Source of the DNA: Hippasteria phrygiana
Taxonomy: Eukaryota > Echinodermata > Asteroidea > Valvatida > Goniasteridae
Reading direction: 5' to 3'
DNA: 64,000 bases
Assembly: GCA_037893225.1 (NCBI GenBank)
Contig: JAZGUH010000326.1
Location: 3,906,001 to 3,970,000 of the forward strand
Below are positions 29,852 to 42,363 of the stretch, piece by piece (positions within the stretch are counted from its first letter, which is position 1; every line of letters starts with the position of its first letter). Both the position numbers and the translations under genes were made by a program. The notes under the pieces are model-generated. The model saw only the letters and a list, made by a program, of their open reading frames with translations, had not been told where the DNA came from and did not search any database.

Positions 29852-32800
29852 AAGAGTTCTAACGCTGTGAAGCTGGCGATTGTCTCAAATTGTTGCGCTA
29901 GATCTAAGCTACCCATACGTGTGAAAATTGCTGGATTTGGTCAATATCCCATTCAATTATGAACAGGGAAAGGAGGGGCGTTCATCTGAAAATGTGGCAA
30001 ACGTTAAGCAGCCACAATGCAGTAAACGGGAGAACGCACACAGAGTTCACGGGAAGAAATTAGGTGCGAGGTTTGAATTTTCTCGAAGAGTTCTAACGCT
30101 GTGAAGCTGGCGATGGTCTCAAATTGTGGCGCTAGATCTAAGCTACACATACGTGTAAAAATTACTTGATTTGGTCAATATACCATTCAATTATGAACAG
30201 GGAAAGGAGGGGCGTTCATCTGAAAATGTGGCAAACGTTAAGCAGTCACAATGCAGTAAACGGAAGAACGCACACAGAGTTCACAGGAAGAAATTTGTTG
30301 CGAGGTTTGAATTTTCTGGAAGAGTTCTAACGCTGTGAAGCTGGAGATGGTCTCAAATTGTTGCGCTAGATCTAAGCTACCCATACGTGTGAAAATTGCT
30401 GGATTTGGTCAATATACCATTCAATTATGAACAGGGAAAGGAGGGGCGTTCATCTGAAAATGTGGCAAACGTTAAGCAGTCACAATGCAGTAAACGGAAG
30501 AACGCACACAGAGTTCACAGGAAGAAATTAGTTGCGAGGTTTGAATTTTCTCGAAGAGTTCTAACGCTGTGAAGCTGGTGATGGTCTGAAATTGTTGCGC
30601 TAGATCTAAGCTACCCATACGTGTGAAAATTGCTGGATTTGGTCAATATCCCATTCAATTATGAACAGGGAAAGGAGGGGCGTTCATCTGAAAATGTGGC
30701 AAACGTTAAGCAGTCACAATGCAGTAAACGGGAGAACGCACACAGAGTTCACGGGAAGAAATTAGTTGCGAGGTTTGAATTTTCTCGAAGAGTTCTAACG
30801 CTGTGAAGCTGGTGATGGTCTGAAATTGTTGCGCTATATCTAAGCTACCTATACGTGTAAACATTACTGGATTTGGTCAATATACCATTCAATTATGAAC
30901 ATGGAAAGGAGGGGCGTTCATCTGAAAATTTGGCAAACGTTAAGCAGTCACAATGCAGTAAACGGGACAACGCACACAGATTTCATGGGAAACAATTTGT
31001 TGCGAGGTTTGAATTTTCTCGAAGAGTTCTAACGCTGTGAAGCTGGCGATTGTCTCAAATTGTTGCGCTAGATCTAAGCTACCCATACGTGTGAAAATTG
31101 CTGGATTTGGTCAATATCCCATTCAATTATGAACAGGGAAAGGAGGGGCGTTCATCTGAAAATGTGGCAAACGTTAAGCAGCCACAATGCAGTAAACGGG
31201 AGAACGCACACAGAGTTCACGGGAAGAAATTAGGTGCGAGGTTTGAATTTTCTCGAAGAGTTCTAACGCTGTGAAGCTGGCGATGGTCTCAAATTGTGGC
31301 GCTAGATCTAAGCTACACATACGTGTAAAAATTACTTGATTTGGTCAATATACCATTCAATTATGAACAGGGAAAGGAGGGGCGTTCATCTGAAAATGTG
31401 GCAAACGTTAAGCAGTCACAATGCAGTAAACGGAAGAACGCACACAGAGTTCACAGGAAGAAATTTGTTGCGAGGTTTGAATTTTCTGGAAGAGTTCTAA
31501 CGCTGTGAAGCTGGAGATGGTCTCAAATTGTTGCGCTAGATCTAAGCTACCCATACGTGTGAAAATTGCTGGATTTGGTCAATATACCATTCAATTATGA
31601 ACAGGGAAAGGAGGGGCGTTCATCTGAAAATGTGGCAAACGTTAAGCAGTCACAATGCAGTAAACGGAAGAACGCACACAGAGTTCACAGGAAGAAATTA
31701 GTTGCGAGGTTTGAATTTTCTCGAAGAGTTCTAACGCTGTGAAGCTGGTGATGGTCTGAAATTGTTGCGCTAGATCTAAGCTACCCATACGTGTGAAAAT
31801 TGCTGGATTTGGTCAATATCCCATTCAATTATGAACAGGGAAAGGAGGGGCGTTCATCTGAAAATGTGGCAAACGTTAAGCAGTCACAATGCAGTAAACG
31901 GGAGAACGCACACAGAGTTCACGGGAAGAAATTAGTTGCGAGGTTTGAATTTTCTCGAAGAGTTCTAACGCTGTGAAGCTGGTGATGGTCTGAAATTGTT
32001 GCGCTATATCTAAGCTACCTATACGTGTAAACATTACTGGATTTGGTCAATATACCATTCAATTATGAACAGGGAAAGGAGGGGCGTTCATCTGAAAATG
32101 TGGCAAACGTTAAGCAGTCACAATGCAGTAAACGGGAGAACGCACACAGAGTTCACGGGAAGAAATTAGGTGCGAGGTTTGAATTTTCTCGAAGAGTTCT
32201 AACGCTGTGAAGCTGGCGATTGTCTCAAATTGTTGCGCTAGATCTAAGCTACCCATAAGTGTGAAAATTGCTGGATTTGGTCGATATCCCATTCAATTAT
32301 GAACAGGGAAAGGAGGGGCGTTCATCTGAAAATGTGGCAAACGTTAAGCAGCCACAATGCAGTAAACGGGAGAACGCACACAGAGTTCATGGGAAGAAAT
32401 TAGGTGCGAGGTTTGAATTTTCTCGAAGAGTTCTAACGCTGTGAAGCTGACGATGGTCTGAAATTGTTGCGCTAGATCTAAGCTACCCAGCAGTGTAAAA
32501 ATGACTGGAATTGGTCAATATACCATTCAATTATGAACAGGGAAAGGAGGGGCGTTCATCTGAAAATTTGGCAAACGTTAAGCAGTCACAATGCAGTAAA
32601 CGGGACAACGGACACAGAGTTCATGGGAAACAATTTGTTGCGAGGTTTGAATTTTCTCGAAGAGTTCTCACGCTATGAAGCTGGCGATGGTCTCAAATTG
32701 TTGCGCTAGATCTAAGCTACACATACGTGTGAAAATTACTGGATTTGGTTAATATCCCATTCAATTATGAACATGGAAAGGAGGGGCGTTCATCTGAAAA

Positions 32801-33159
32801 TTTGGCAAACGTTAAGCAGCCACAATGCAGTAAACGGGAGAACGCACACAGAGTTCATGGGAAAACATTTGTTGCGAGGTTTGAATTTTCTCAAAGAGTT
32901 CTCATGCTATGAAGCTGGCGATGGTCTCAAATTGTTGCGCTAGATCTAAGCTACACATACGTGTGAAAATTACTGGATTTGGTCAATATCCCATTCAATT
33001 ATGAACAGGGAAAGGAGGGGCGTTCATCTGAAAATGTGGCAAACGTTAAGCACTCACAATGCAGTAAACGGAAGAACGCACACAGAGTTCACGGGAAGAA
33101 ATTTGATGCGAGGTTTGAATTTTCTCGAAGAGTTCTAACGCTGTGAAGCTGGTGATGGT

Positions 33160-36100
33160 CTGAAATTGTTGCGCTATATATAAGCTACCCATACGTGTAC
33201 AAATTACTGGATTTGGTCAATATACCATTCAATTATGAACAGGGAAAGGAGGGGCGTTCATCTGAAAATTTGGCAAACGTTAAGCAGCCACAATGCAGTA
33301 AATGGGAGAACGCACACAGAGTTCACAGAAAGAAATTAGTTGCGAGGTTTGAATTTTCTCGAAGAGTTCTAACGCTGTGAAGCTGGCGATGGTCTCAAAT
33401 TGTTGCGCTAGATCTAAGCTACCCATACGTGTGAAAATTGCTGGATTTGGTCAATATCCCATTCAATTATGAACAGGGAAAGGAGGGGCGTTCATCTGAA
33501 AATGTGGCAAACGTTAAGCAGTCACAATGCTGTAAACGGAAGAACGCACACAGAGTTCACAGGAAGAAATTTGTTGCGAGGTTTGAATTTTCTCGAAGAG
33601 TTCTAACGCTGTGAAGCTGGTGATGGTCTGAAATTGTTGCGCTATATCTAAGCTACCCATACGTGTGAAAATTACTGGATTTGGTCAATATCCCATTCAA
33701 TTATGAACAGGGAAAGGAGGGGCGTTCATCTGAAAATGTGGCAAACGTTAAGCAGTCACAATGCTGTAAACGGAAGAACGCACACAGCGTTCACAGGAAG
33801 ACATTTGTTGCGAGGTTTGAATTTTCTCGAAGAGTTCTAACGCTGTGAAGCTGGCGATGGTCTGAAATTGTTGCGCTATATCTAAGCTACCCATACGTGT
33901 ACAAATTACTCGATTTGGTCAATATACCATTCAATTATGAACAGGGAAAGGAGGGGCGTTCATCTGAAAATTTGGCAAACGTTAAGCAGCCACAATGCAG
34001 TAAACGGGAGAACGCACACAGAATTCACGGGAAGAAATTTGGTGCGAGGTTTGAATTTTCTCGAAGAGTTCTAACGCTGTGAAGCTGGCGATGGTCTGAA
34101 ATTGTTGCGCTATTTCTAAGCTACCCATACGTGTGAAAATTACTGGATTTGGTCAATATACCATATAATTATGAACAGGGAAAGGAGGGGCGTTCTTCTG
34201 AAAATTTGGCAAACGTTAAGCAGCCACAATGCAGTAAACGGGAGAACGCACACAGAGGTCACGGGAAGAAATTTGTTGCGAGGTTTGAATTTTCTCGAAG
34301 AGTTCTAACGCTGTGAAGCTGGTGATGGTCTGAAATTGTTGCGCTATATTATAAGCTACCCATACGTGTACAAATTACTGGATTTGGTCAATATACCATT
34401 CAATTATGAACAGGGAAAGGAGGGGCGTTCATCTGAAAATTTGGCAAACGTTAAGCAGCCACAATGCAGTAAATGGGAGAACGCACACAGAGTTCACAGA
34501 AAGAAATTAGTTGCGAGGTTTGAATTTTCTCGAAGAGTTCTAACGCTGTGAAGCTGGCGATGGTCTCAAATTGTTGCGCTAGATCTAAGCTACCCATACG
34601 TGTGAAAATTGCTGGATTTGGTCAATATCCCATTCAATTATGAACAGGGAAAGGAGGGGCGTTCATCTGAAAATGTGGCAAACGTTAAGCAGTCACAATG
34701 CTGTAAACGGAAGAACGCACACAGAGTTCACAGGAAGAAATTTGTTGCGAGGTTTGAATTTTCTCGAAGAGTTCTAACGCTGTGAAGCTGGTGATGGTCT
34801 GAAATTGTTGCGCTATATCTAAGCTACCCATACGTGTGAAAATTACTGGATTTGGTCAATATCCCATTCAATTATGAACAGGGAAAGGAGGGGCGTTCAT
34901 CTGAAAATGTGGCAAACGTTAAGCAGTCACAATGCTGTAAACGGAAGAACGCACACAGCGTTCACAGGAAGACATTTGTTGCGAGGTTTGAATTTTCTCG
35001 AAGAGTTCTAACGCTGTGAAGCTGGCGATGGTCTGAAATTGTTGCGCTATATCTAAGCTACCCATACGTGTACAAATTACTCGATTTGGTCAATATACCA
35101 TTCAATTATGAACAGGGAAAGGAGGGGCGTTCATCTGAAAATTTGGCAAACGTTAAGCAGCCACAATGCAGTAAACGGGAGAACGCACACAGAATTCACG
35201 GGAAGAAATTTGGTGCGAGGTTTGAATTTTCTCGAAGAGTTCTAACGCTGTGAAGCTGGCGATGGTCTGAAATTGTTGCGCTATTTCTAAGCTACCCATA
35301 CGTGTGAAAATTACTGGATTTGGTCAATATACCATATAATTATGAACAGGGAAAGGAGGGGCGTTCTTCTGAAAATTTGGCAAACGTTAAGCAGCCACAA
35401 TGCAGTAAACGGGAGAACGCACACAGAGGTCACGGGAAGAAATTTGTTGCGAGGTTTGAATTTTCTCGAAGAGTTCTAACGCTGTGAAGCTGGTGATGGT
35501 CTGAAATTGTTGCGCTATATTATAAGCTACCCATACGTGTACAAATTACTGGATTTGGTCAATATACCATTCAATTATGAACAGGGAAAGGAGGGGCGTT
35601 CATCTGAAAATTTGGCAAACGTTAAGCAGCCACAATGCAGTAAATGGGAGAACGCACACAGAGTTCACAGAAGGAAATTAGTTGCGAGGTTTGAATTTTC
35701 TCGAAGAGTTCTAACGCTGTGAAGCTGGCGATGGTCTCAAATTGTTGCGCTAGATCTAAGCTACCCATACGTGTGAAAATTGCTGGATTTGGTCAATATC
35801 CCATTCAATTATGAACAGGGAAAGGAGGGGCGTTCATCTGAAAATGTGGCAAACGTTAAGCAGTCACAATGCAGTAAACGGAAGAACGCACACAGAGTTC
35901 ACAGGAAGAAATTTGATGCGAGGTTTGAATTTTCTCGAAGAGTTCTAACGCTGTGAAGCTGGTGATGGTCTCAAATTGTTGCGCTAGATCTAAGCTACCC
36001 ATACGTGTGAAAAATGCTGGATTTGGTCAATATCCCATTCAATTATGAACAGGGAAAGGAGGGGCGTTCATCTGAAAATTTGGCAAACGTTAAGCAGCCA

Positions 36101-38973
36101 CAATGCAGTAAACGGGAGAACGCACACAGAATTCACGGGAAGAAATTTGGTGCGAGGTTTGAATTTTCTCGAAGAGTTCTAACGCTGTGAAGCTGGCGAT
36201 GGTCTGAAATTGTTGCGCTATTTCTAAGCTACCCATACGTGTGAAAATTACTGGATTTGGTCAATATACCATATAATTATGAACAGGGAAAGGAGGGGCG
36301 TTCTTCTGAAAATTTGGCAAACGTTAAGCAGCCACAATGCAGTAAACGGGAGAACGCACACAGAGGTCACGGGAAGAAATTTGTTGCGAGGTTTGAATTT
36401 TCTCGAAGAGTTCTAACGCTGTGAAGCTGGTGATGGTCTGAAATTGTTGCGCTATATTATAAGCTACCCATACGTGTACAAATTACTGGATTTGGTCAAT
36501 ATACCATTCAATTATGAACAGGGAAAGGAGGGGCGTTCATCTGAAAATTTGGCAAACGTTAAGCAGCCACAATGCAGTAAATGGGAGAACGCACACAGAG
36601 TTCACAGAAAGAAATTAGTTGCGAGGTTTGAATTTTCTCGAAGAGTTCTAACGCTGTGAAGCTGGCGATGGTCTCAAATTGTTGCGCTAGATCTAAGCTA
36701 CCCATACGTGTGAAAATTGCTGGATTTGGTCAATATCCCATTCAATTATGAACAGGGAAAGGAGGGGCGTTCATCTGAAAATGTGGCAAACGTTAAGCAG
36801 TCACAATGCTGTAAACGGAAGAACGCACACAGAGTTCACAGGAAGAAATTTGTTGCGAGGTTTGAATTTTCTCGAAGAGTTCTAACGCTGTGAAGCTGGT
36901 GATGGTCTGAAATTGTTGCGCTATATCTAAGCTACCCATACGTGTGAAAATTACTGGATTTGGTCAATATCCCATTCAATTATGAACAGGGAAAGGAGGG
37001 GCGTTCATCTGAAAATGTGGCAAACGTTAAGCAGTCACAATGCTGTAAACGGAAGAACGCACACAGCGTTCACAGGAAGACATTTGTTGCGAGGTTTGAA
37101 TTTTCTCGAAGAGTTCTAACGCTGTGAAGCTGGCGATGGTCTGAAATTGTTGCGCTATATCTAAGCTACCCATACGTGTACAAATTACTCGATTTGGTCA
37201 ATATACCATTCAATTATGAACAGGGAAAGGAGGGGCGTTCATCTGAAAATTTGGCAAACGTTAAGCAGCCACAATGCAGTAAACGGGAGAACGCACACAG
37301 AATTCACGGGAAGAAATTTGGTGCGAGGTTTGAATTTTCTCGAAGAGTTCTAACGCTGTGAAGCTGGCGATGGTCTGAAATTGTTGCGCTATTTCTAAGC
37401 TACCCATACGTGTGAAAATTACTGGATTTGGTCAATATACCATATAATTATGAACAGGGAAAGGAGGGGCGTTCTTCTGAAAATTTGGCAAACGTTAAGC
37501 AGCCACAATGCAGTAAACGGGAGAACGCACACAGAGGTCACGGGAAGAAATTTGTTGCGAGGTTTGAATTTTCTCGAAGAGTTCTAACGCTGTGAAGCTG
37601 GTGATGGTCTGAAATTGTTGCGCTATATTATAAGCTACCCATACGTGTACAAATTACTGGATTTGGTCAATATACCATTCAATTATGAACAGGGAAAGGA
37701 GGGGCGTTCATCTGAAAATTTGGCAAACGTTAAGCAGCCACAATGCAGTAAATGGGAGAACGCACACAGAGTTCACAGAAGGAAATTAGTTGCGAGGTTT
37801 GAATTTTCTCGAAGAGTTCTAACGCTGTGAAGCTGGCGATGGTCTCAAATTGTTGCGCTAGATCTAAGCTACCCATACGTGTGAAAATTGCTGGATTTGG
37901 TCAATATCCCATTCAATTATGAACAGGGAAAGGAGGGGCGTTCATCTGAAAATGTGGCAAACGTTAAGCAGTCACAATGCAGTAAACGGAAGAACGCACA
38001 CAGAGTTCACAGGAAGAAATTTGATGCGAGGTTTGAATTTTCTCGAAGAGTTCTAACGCTGTGAAGCTGGTGATGGTCTCAAATTGTTGCGCTAGATCTA
38101 AGCTACCCATACGTGTGAAAAATGCTGGATTTGGTCAATATCCCATTCAATTATGAACAGGGAAAGGAGGGGCGTTCATCTGAAAATGTGGCAAACGTTC
38201 AGCAGTCACAATGCAGTAAACGGAAGAACGCACACAGAGTTCACAGGAAGAAATTTGTTGCGAGGTTTGAATTTTCTCGAAGAGTTCTAACGCTGTGAAG
38301 CTGGTGATGGTCTGAAATTGTTGCGCTATATCTAAGCTACCCATACGTGTGAAAATTACTGGATTTGGTCAATATCCCATTCAATTATGAACAGGGAAAG
38401 GAGGGGCGTTCATCTGAAAATGTGGCAAACGTTAAGCAGTCACAATGCTGTAAACGGAAGAACGCACACAGCGTTCACAGGAAGACATTTGTTGCGAGGT
38501 TTGAATTTTCTCGAAGAGTTCTAACGCTGTGAAGCTGGCGATGGTCTGAAATTGTTGCGCTATATCTAAGCTACCCATACGTGTACAAATTACTCTATTT
38601 GGTCAATATACCATTCAATTATGAACAGGGAAAGGAGGGGCGTTCATCTGAAAATTTGGCAAACGTTAAGCAGCCACAATGCAGTAAACGGGAGAACGCA
38701 CACAGAATTTACGGGAAGAAATTGGGTGCGAGGTTTGAATTTTCTCGAAGAGTTCTAACGATGTGAAGCTGGCGATGGTCTGAAATTGTTGCGCTATTTC
38801 TAAGCTACCCATACGTGTGAAAATTACTGGAATTGGTCAATATACCATTCAATTATGAACAGGGAAAGGAGGGGCGTTCATCTGAAAATTTGGCAAACGT
38901 TAAGCAGTCACAATGCAGTAAACGGAAGAACGCACACAGAGTTCATGGGAAACAATTTGTTGCGAGGTTTGAA
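33160..38973. repeat. Right-edge satellite domain with 5-monomer repeat units
   Basis: Here monomers with GCTATTTCTAAG, GTGTACAAATTAC, ATATAATTATG and GTTCTTCTGAAAATTTGG predominate. A monomer with a one-base insertion (GCTATATTATAAGC) occurs at about 34345, 35516, 36453 and 37624, at spacings 1171, 937 and 1171, that is 5, 4 and 5 monomers plus one base. This domain is organised differently from the 9/10-monomer units further left. Individual monomers shared with 15.5-19 kb show that the two domains exchanged sequence. Confidence 0.88.
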
Positions 38974-39360
38974 GCAATCGAGTCACTTATATTCTTTTCA
39001 AAAAGTTTTATTTCAATTCAAACAACAATACATTTTTTGTACTTCTAAATTGAATTAGGAATTAAAGGTTTGGCATACAACATTTACTTTTTGCAGTAAT
39101 TTTTTTCAATTGATTAGATTCGGGGATCCTTATTTAACACTGACCTTTTGTGTGACATGCTTGGAAAACAGAAAACAAATTGTTATTGCAATCTGGTTAC
39201 CTGGCCCTACTTCAGACAAAATGGAGCAATTTATAGACGCCAGGGAATTATCAGGTCAGGTAACTAGACCAGCTGGCTTGCACCCGTTTTCGAATATGCA
39301 ACCAATTGCTGAACAAAATGTGGACTAACTAAAGTTAATAAATTGGGGGAGTAGTCGGCC
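38974..39360. other. Unique sequence flanking the satellite; no gene seen
   Basis: The sequence is AT-rich, immediately outside the last truncated monomer. An ORF at 39110-39328 has no recognisable domain and no splice context. No target-site duplication or transposon end was identified at the array boundary. Confidence 0.6.
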
Positions 39361-39368
39361 TATGTATA

Positions 39369-40545
39369 CAATCCCTTGAAATAGATTTTTTTAAATCCAC
39401 TTTTCTTGAAAATTACGAGTTTACAGGATGCTTGCTTGAGGCTATTGTTTACCATTACAGTCAAGTAAGGCATTTCATAATAATTCAGCATGTTAAAAAG
39501 AAACCTTATATCTGTAATCAAAAAATAAGGCAATGGTTTGTGGTAGGCACCATGTCAGTGGTGAGATTTGAGGAAAGTGATAAATCCACAAAACATTTGA
39601 AGGCATTTCATTAATCATGCGTTGCTAAAAAGTACATTTTCTACCAAAAGCTAGTTAAAAATTGTAAACAGTGCAGTCATTCGGATTAAAAGAAGGCCGA
39701 TTCAAGTTGCAAAGGTCATTTTGGAATGATAAAAACAATTTTTAAAACATATATATATACAATCCCTTGAAATTGATTTTTAAAAATGCACTTTTCTCGA
39801 AAATGACAGCACGAGTTCACAGGATGCTTGCTTGAGGCTATTGTTTACCATTACAGTCAAGTAAGGCATTTCATAATAATTCAGCATGTTAAAAAGAAAC
39901 CTTATATCTGTAATCATAAAAAATAAGGCAAAGGTTTGTGGTAGGCACCATGTCAGGGGTGAGATTTGAGGAAAGTGATAAATCCACAAAACATTTGAAG
40001 GCATTTCATTAATCATGCGTTGCTAAAAAGTACATTTTCTACCAAAAGCTAGTTAAAAATTGTAAACAGTGCAGTCATTCGGATTAGAAGAAGCCCGATT
40101 CAAGTTGCATAGTTCATTTTGGAATGATAAAAACAATTTTTAAAACATATATATACCGCAATCCCTTGAAATTGATTTTTAAAAATCCACTTTTCTTGAA
40201 AATGACAGCACGAGTTCACAGGATGCTTGCTTGAGGCTATTGTTTACCGTTACAGTCAAGTAAGGCATTTCATAATAATTCAGCATGTTAAAAAGAAACC
40301 TTATATCTGTAATCATAAAAATAAGGCCAAGGTTTGTGGTAGGCACCATGTCAGTGGTGAGATTTGAGGAAAGTGATAAATCCACAAAACATTTGAAGGC
40401 ATTTCATTAATCATGCGTTGCTAAAAAGTACATTTTCTACCAAAAGCTAGTTAAAATTGTAAACAGTGCAGTCATTCGGATTAAAAGAAGCCCGATTCAA
40501 GTTGCAAAGGTCATTTTGGAATGATAAAAACAGTTTTAAAAACGT
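39369..40545. repeat. Three tandem copies of a ~395-bp repeat
   Basis: CAATCCCTTGAAAT marks the copies at 39369, 39760 and 40159, at spacings of 391 and 399 bp. Each copy runs through TTTACAGGATGCTTGCTTG or its variant, GGTAGGCACCATGTCAG, AATCATGCGTTGCTAAAAAG and GTGCAGTCATTCGG, and ends at an AT-rich junction. Copies differ by scattered substitutions and small indels. The ORFs on either strand are broken and repeat with the unit, so no coding role is supported. The unit is unrelated to the 234-bp satellite. Confidence 0.92.
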
Positions 40546-40752
40546 CTTGCCAAATCCTGAAATCAGGGAAAATTTGCAAAAATCTCATCTATACCATGTG
40601 ACAAATCTCTGGAGAGGTCATGAAAACGAACTGGGGAAAACTGCTGGTATATACTCTGCCGGTTGTCAGGAGTCTGAGGCAGAACATCCTGTAGAAACGT
40701 TGAGTTTCCCCTGTTCTTTTCAGAATGATATATTCACAAGATATTTGTCACA

Positions 40753-41037
40753 TTACTTCCTGAGATGCTGGTTCAGTTTCTCAAGCAATGTGACGACCGC
40801 TCGTTCAATCTTGACATTATCCTGAATGCTTAATATTACTTTCTGGAAAAAAGTCAAGGTCTTTTTTAGATCTTTACGGTATGCCAAGTTAAAGATATAG
40901 AAGCTTGAGAGATACACAGCCACGGCCGATAGAAAGGTCCCAGTGTGCGCCACTTCCATCCCATCGACCATGACCATAAACTCTGCACACTCCGACAGTG
41001 ACGGCCCGTCTCCTCTGATGACAGGCGAACCATTGTC
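40753..41037 (-). CDS. Last coding exon of the composite (SAMD3-like) transposon gene
   Basis: The exon begins after a TATAG acceptor (41039-41038) in phase 0, encodes 94 residues and ends with TAA at 40755-40753. The start reads DNGSPVIRGDGPS. The core has FMVMVDGMEVAH, then YIFNLAYRKDLKKTLTFFQK, and ends in KLNQHLRK. The pattern (small beta-like VxVDG segment, then an aromatic Y-x-FNL-x-Y-x-K-x-L-x-x-TLxFxQ helix) is one I know from the C-termini of a large family of uncharacterised, often SAMD3-like, multi-exon animal proteins. It joins in phase to the exon at 42364-42449. The molecular function of this domain is unknown to me. Confidence 0.78.
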   Translation of the reverse strand, partial: DNGSPVIRGDGPSLSECAEFMVMVDGMEVAHTGTFLSAVAVYLSSFYIFNLAYRKDLKKTLTFFQKVILSIQDNVKIERAVVTLLEKLNQHLRK

Positions 41038-41597
41038 CTATACATCAATGAGACAGAATATTGAAAAACAATAAGTAAGTTGCGCATTGTTTGTAGGCAG
41101 ATTGTGACATATAATCTCAACAGGCATGCAACTTGGATTTAACCCAACAAAATTGGAAATTCCAATCTTTACAAGAGTTTGTACAGTGTTTTTCAATTTT
41201 CAGTGGCATAAGTGTGTAGTGAAAAATAAGGAAATCAGCTGATCCGAGAAAAAGTTGCATGTCTCAAATGCTTTCAGAAAGAGGTTACAAGAAAATATTG
41301 ATATGAATGAGCAGACTGCCAAAACAGTGATAGTCCATTAGTGAATAATGGTATGTATTGAATACATCTATTTGGGAGCAAAGAGGAAGTTTGTTATAGC
41401 CAAATTTTTGCTAGAACGATGTTCGTTATAGTAACGTTCTACTATACATGTAGTCACAATGCAACTCCGATGTTCACACTATTCGGGTTCATGACTGCAT
41501 TTTAGAGACAATTTTCTGGAATGTGAAGTACACAAATTAAACCACTCTCAATGCCTTTTCACACTGGACAAAATCTTGAGGGTGGCCCTGCGGCGAC
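41038..41597. other. Intron sequence, no separate feature
   Basis: This is the first part of the intron between exons 42364-42449 and 40753-41037. It is AT-rich, and no coding or repeat signature was recognised. Confidence 0.55.
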
Positions 41598-41807
41598 GCA
41601 GGGGTAAGAATGTGCAATGTTTCACACAAGCCATGTTCGCCCCGGAGCCATCCCCAAGATTGGTCTCGCCCCTGGGCGAACTCACTCCTGCTCCAGGCCA
41701 GGAGTGAGATTTATCAACTCAGGGAAAGACCGATCTTGGGGGGGTGGCCTTGGGCGAAAATGGCTAGTGTGAATCGTCGCACATTCTCACCCCCGCATGC
41801 GGGGTTT
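41598..41807. mobile_element. GC-rich foldback element (MITE-like)
   Basis: The left arm at about 41598-41680 (GGGGTAAGAATGTGC, TTTCACAC, AGCCATGTTCGCCC, CCCCAAGATTGGTCT) matches the reverse complement of the right arm at about 41726-41807 (GGGGTGAGAATGTGC, ATTCACAC, AGCCATTTTCGCCC, CCCCAAGATCGGTCT). The loop is about 45 bp. No target duplication was resolved. A related GC-rich stretch with GTGTGAAACGACG and GTTCGCCCCAGGG lies at about 42160-42300 and may be a second fragment of the family. Confidence 0.75.
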
Positions 41808-41819
41808 CTTGCAACCCTG

Positions 41820-42363
41820 GTTTAGTTGACAAACAGTTATGTCCCGACGTAATTTACATAAGAAGACCAAAGGTCATGTCAAAGTGCGCGCTATTGTTGT
41901 ACAGCATCTTTCGACAATGTGATCTTGACTCATTTTGCCGAGCTATTTGCCTTCGCAAAGTATACAAATATAGCAGCAAAAGACAGGGATTCGTATGCCA
42001 TGTCATCAGTCGTGAGAGGAGCCATTTTGTGGTTTTGTAAAACTGCATTATGGGATTGGGTTTCCGCTGCAGTTCGTGCGCTTGCAACTGGGATTTCTGG
42101 GTAAAGCATTTACGCATGCGCAGCGCCTAGCATGAGCTGCAGTCCGGCCCGACTGCACGTCAAGCGAGCTTGCCCCAGGGTTGGCTGAGGTAGGTTTGCG
42201 CGAAACAAGTGTGAAACGACGAGGGGTTGAACTCTGGGGGTGAAAATGCCGGGGTGGCCCCGGGTTAAGTTCGCCCCAGGGTTCGGCGCTCTAGGGTAAA
42301 AAGGCCTTATATCAATGGAATGTTTATTTTTGAGTATTATGTCATCATACATGATCCACTTAC
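41820..42363. other. Intron sequence with GC-rich repeat fragment
   Basis: The only recognisable content is the stretch at about 42160-42300, related to the foldback element at 41598-41807. Small ORFs here have no domain and no splice phase agreement with the surrounding gene. Confidence 0.5.

Larger units (their letters stand above)
1..38973. repeat. 234-bp satellite DNA array with higher-order structure
   Basis: The landmark GAACAGGGAAAGGAGGGGCG recurs at 7, 241, 475, 709, 943 and so on, exactly every 234 bp. The last landmark is at 38857, which is 166 periods from the first plus six single-base insertions (near 23885, 27395, 34345, 35516, 36453 and 37624). The array is already running at base 1 and stops inside a monomer at 38973, where the usual GAGGTTTGAATTTTC changes to GAGGTTTGAAGCAATCG. 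Monomers differ at a limited set of diagnostic positions, for example CAGCCAC or CAGTCAC, AATTTGG or AATGTGG, GCTAGATCT or GCTATATCT, CATACGTGTG or CAGCAGTGTA. Most carry one AGATCT (BglII) site. There is no gene, pol III box or transposon inside. The short ORFs stop within about one monomer. Size and organisation are typical of centromeric or heterochromatic satellite; that role is inferred, and I do not recognise the family. Confidence 0.99.

Noticed and set aside
7304..38766. Repeated 60-72 aa ORFs on both strands of the satellite as a protein family
   Set aside because: They arise because 234 is divisible by 3. Each ends at stops within about one monomer, has no domain, and its frame depends on single variant bases.
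1..38973. CENP-B box in the monomer
   Set aside because: Only the AAACGGGA half fits around GCAGTAAACGGGAG; the required TTCG half is AATG, so the motif is not met.
1..38973. CRISPR-like repeat array
   Set aside because: Repeats are contiguous 234-bp units with no spacers, in eukaryotic DNA.
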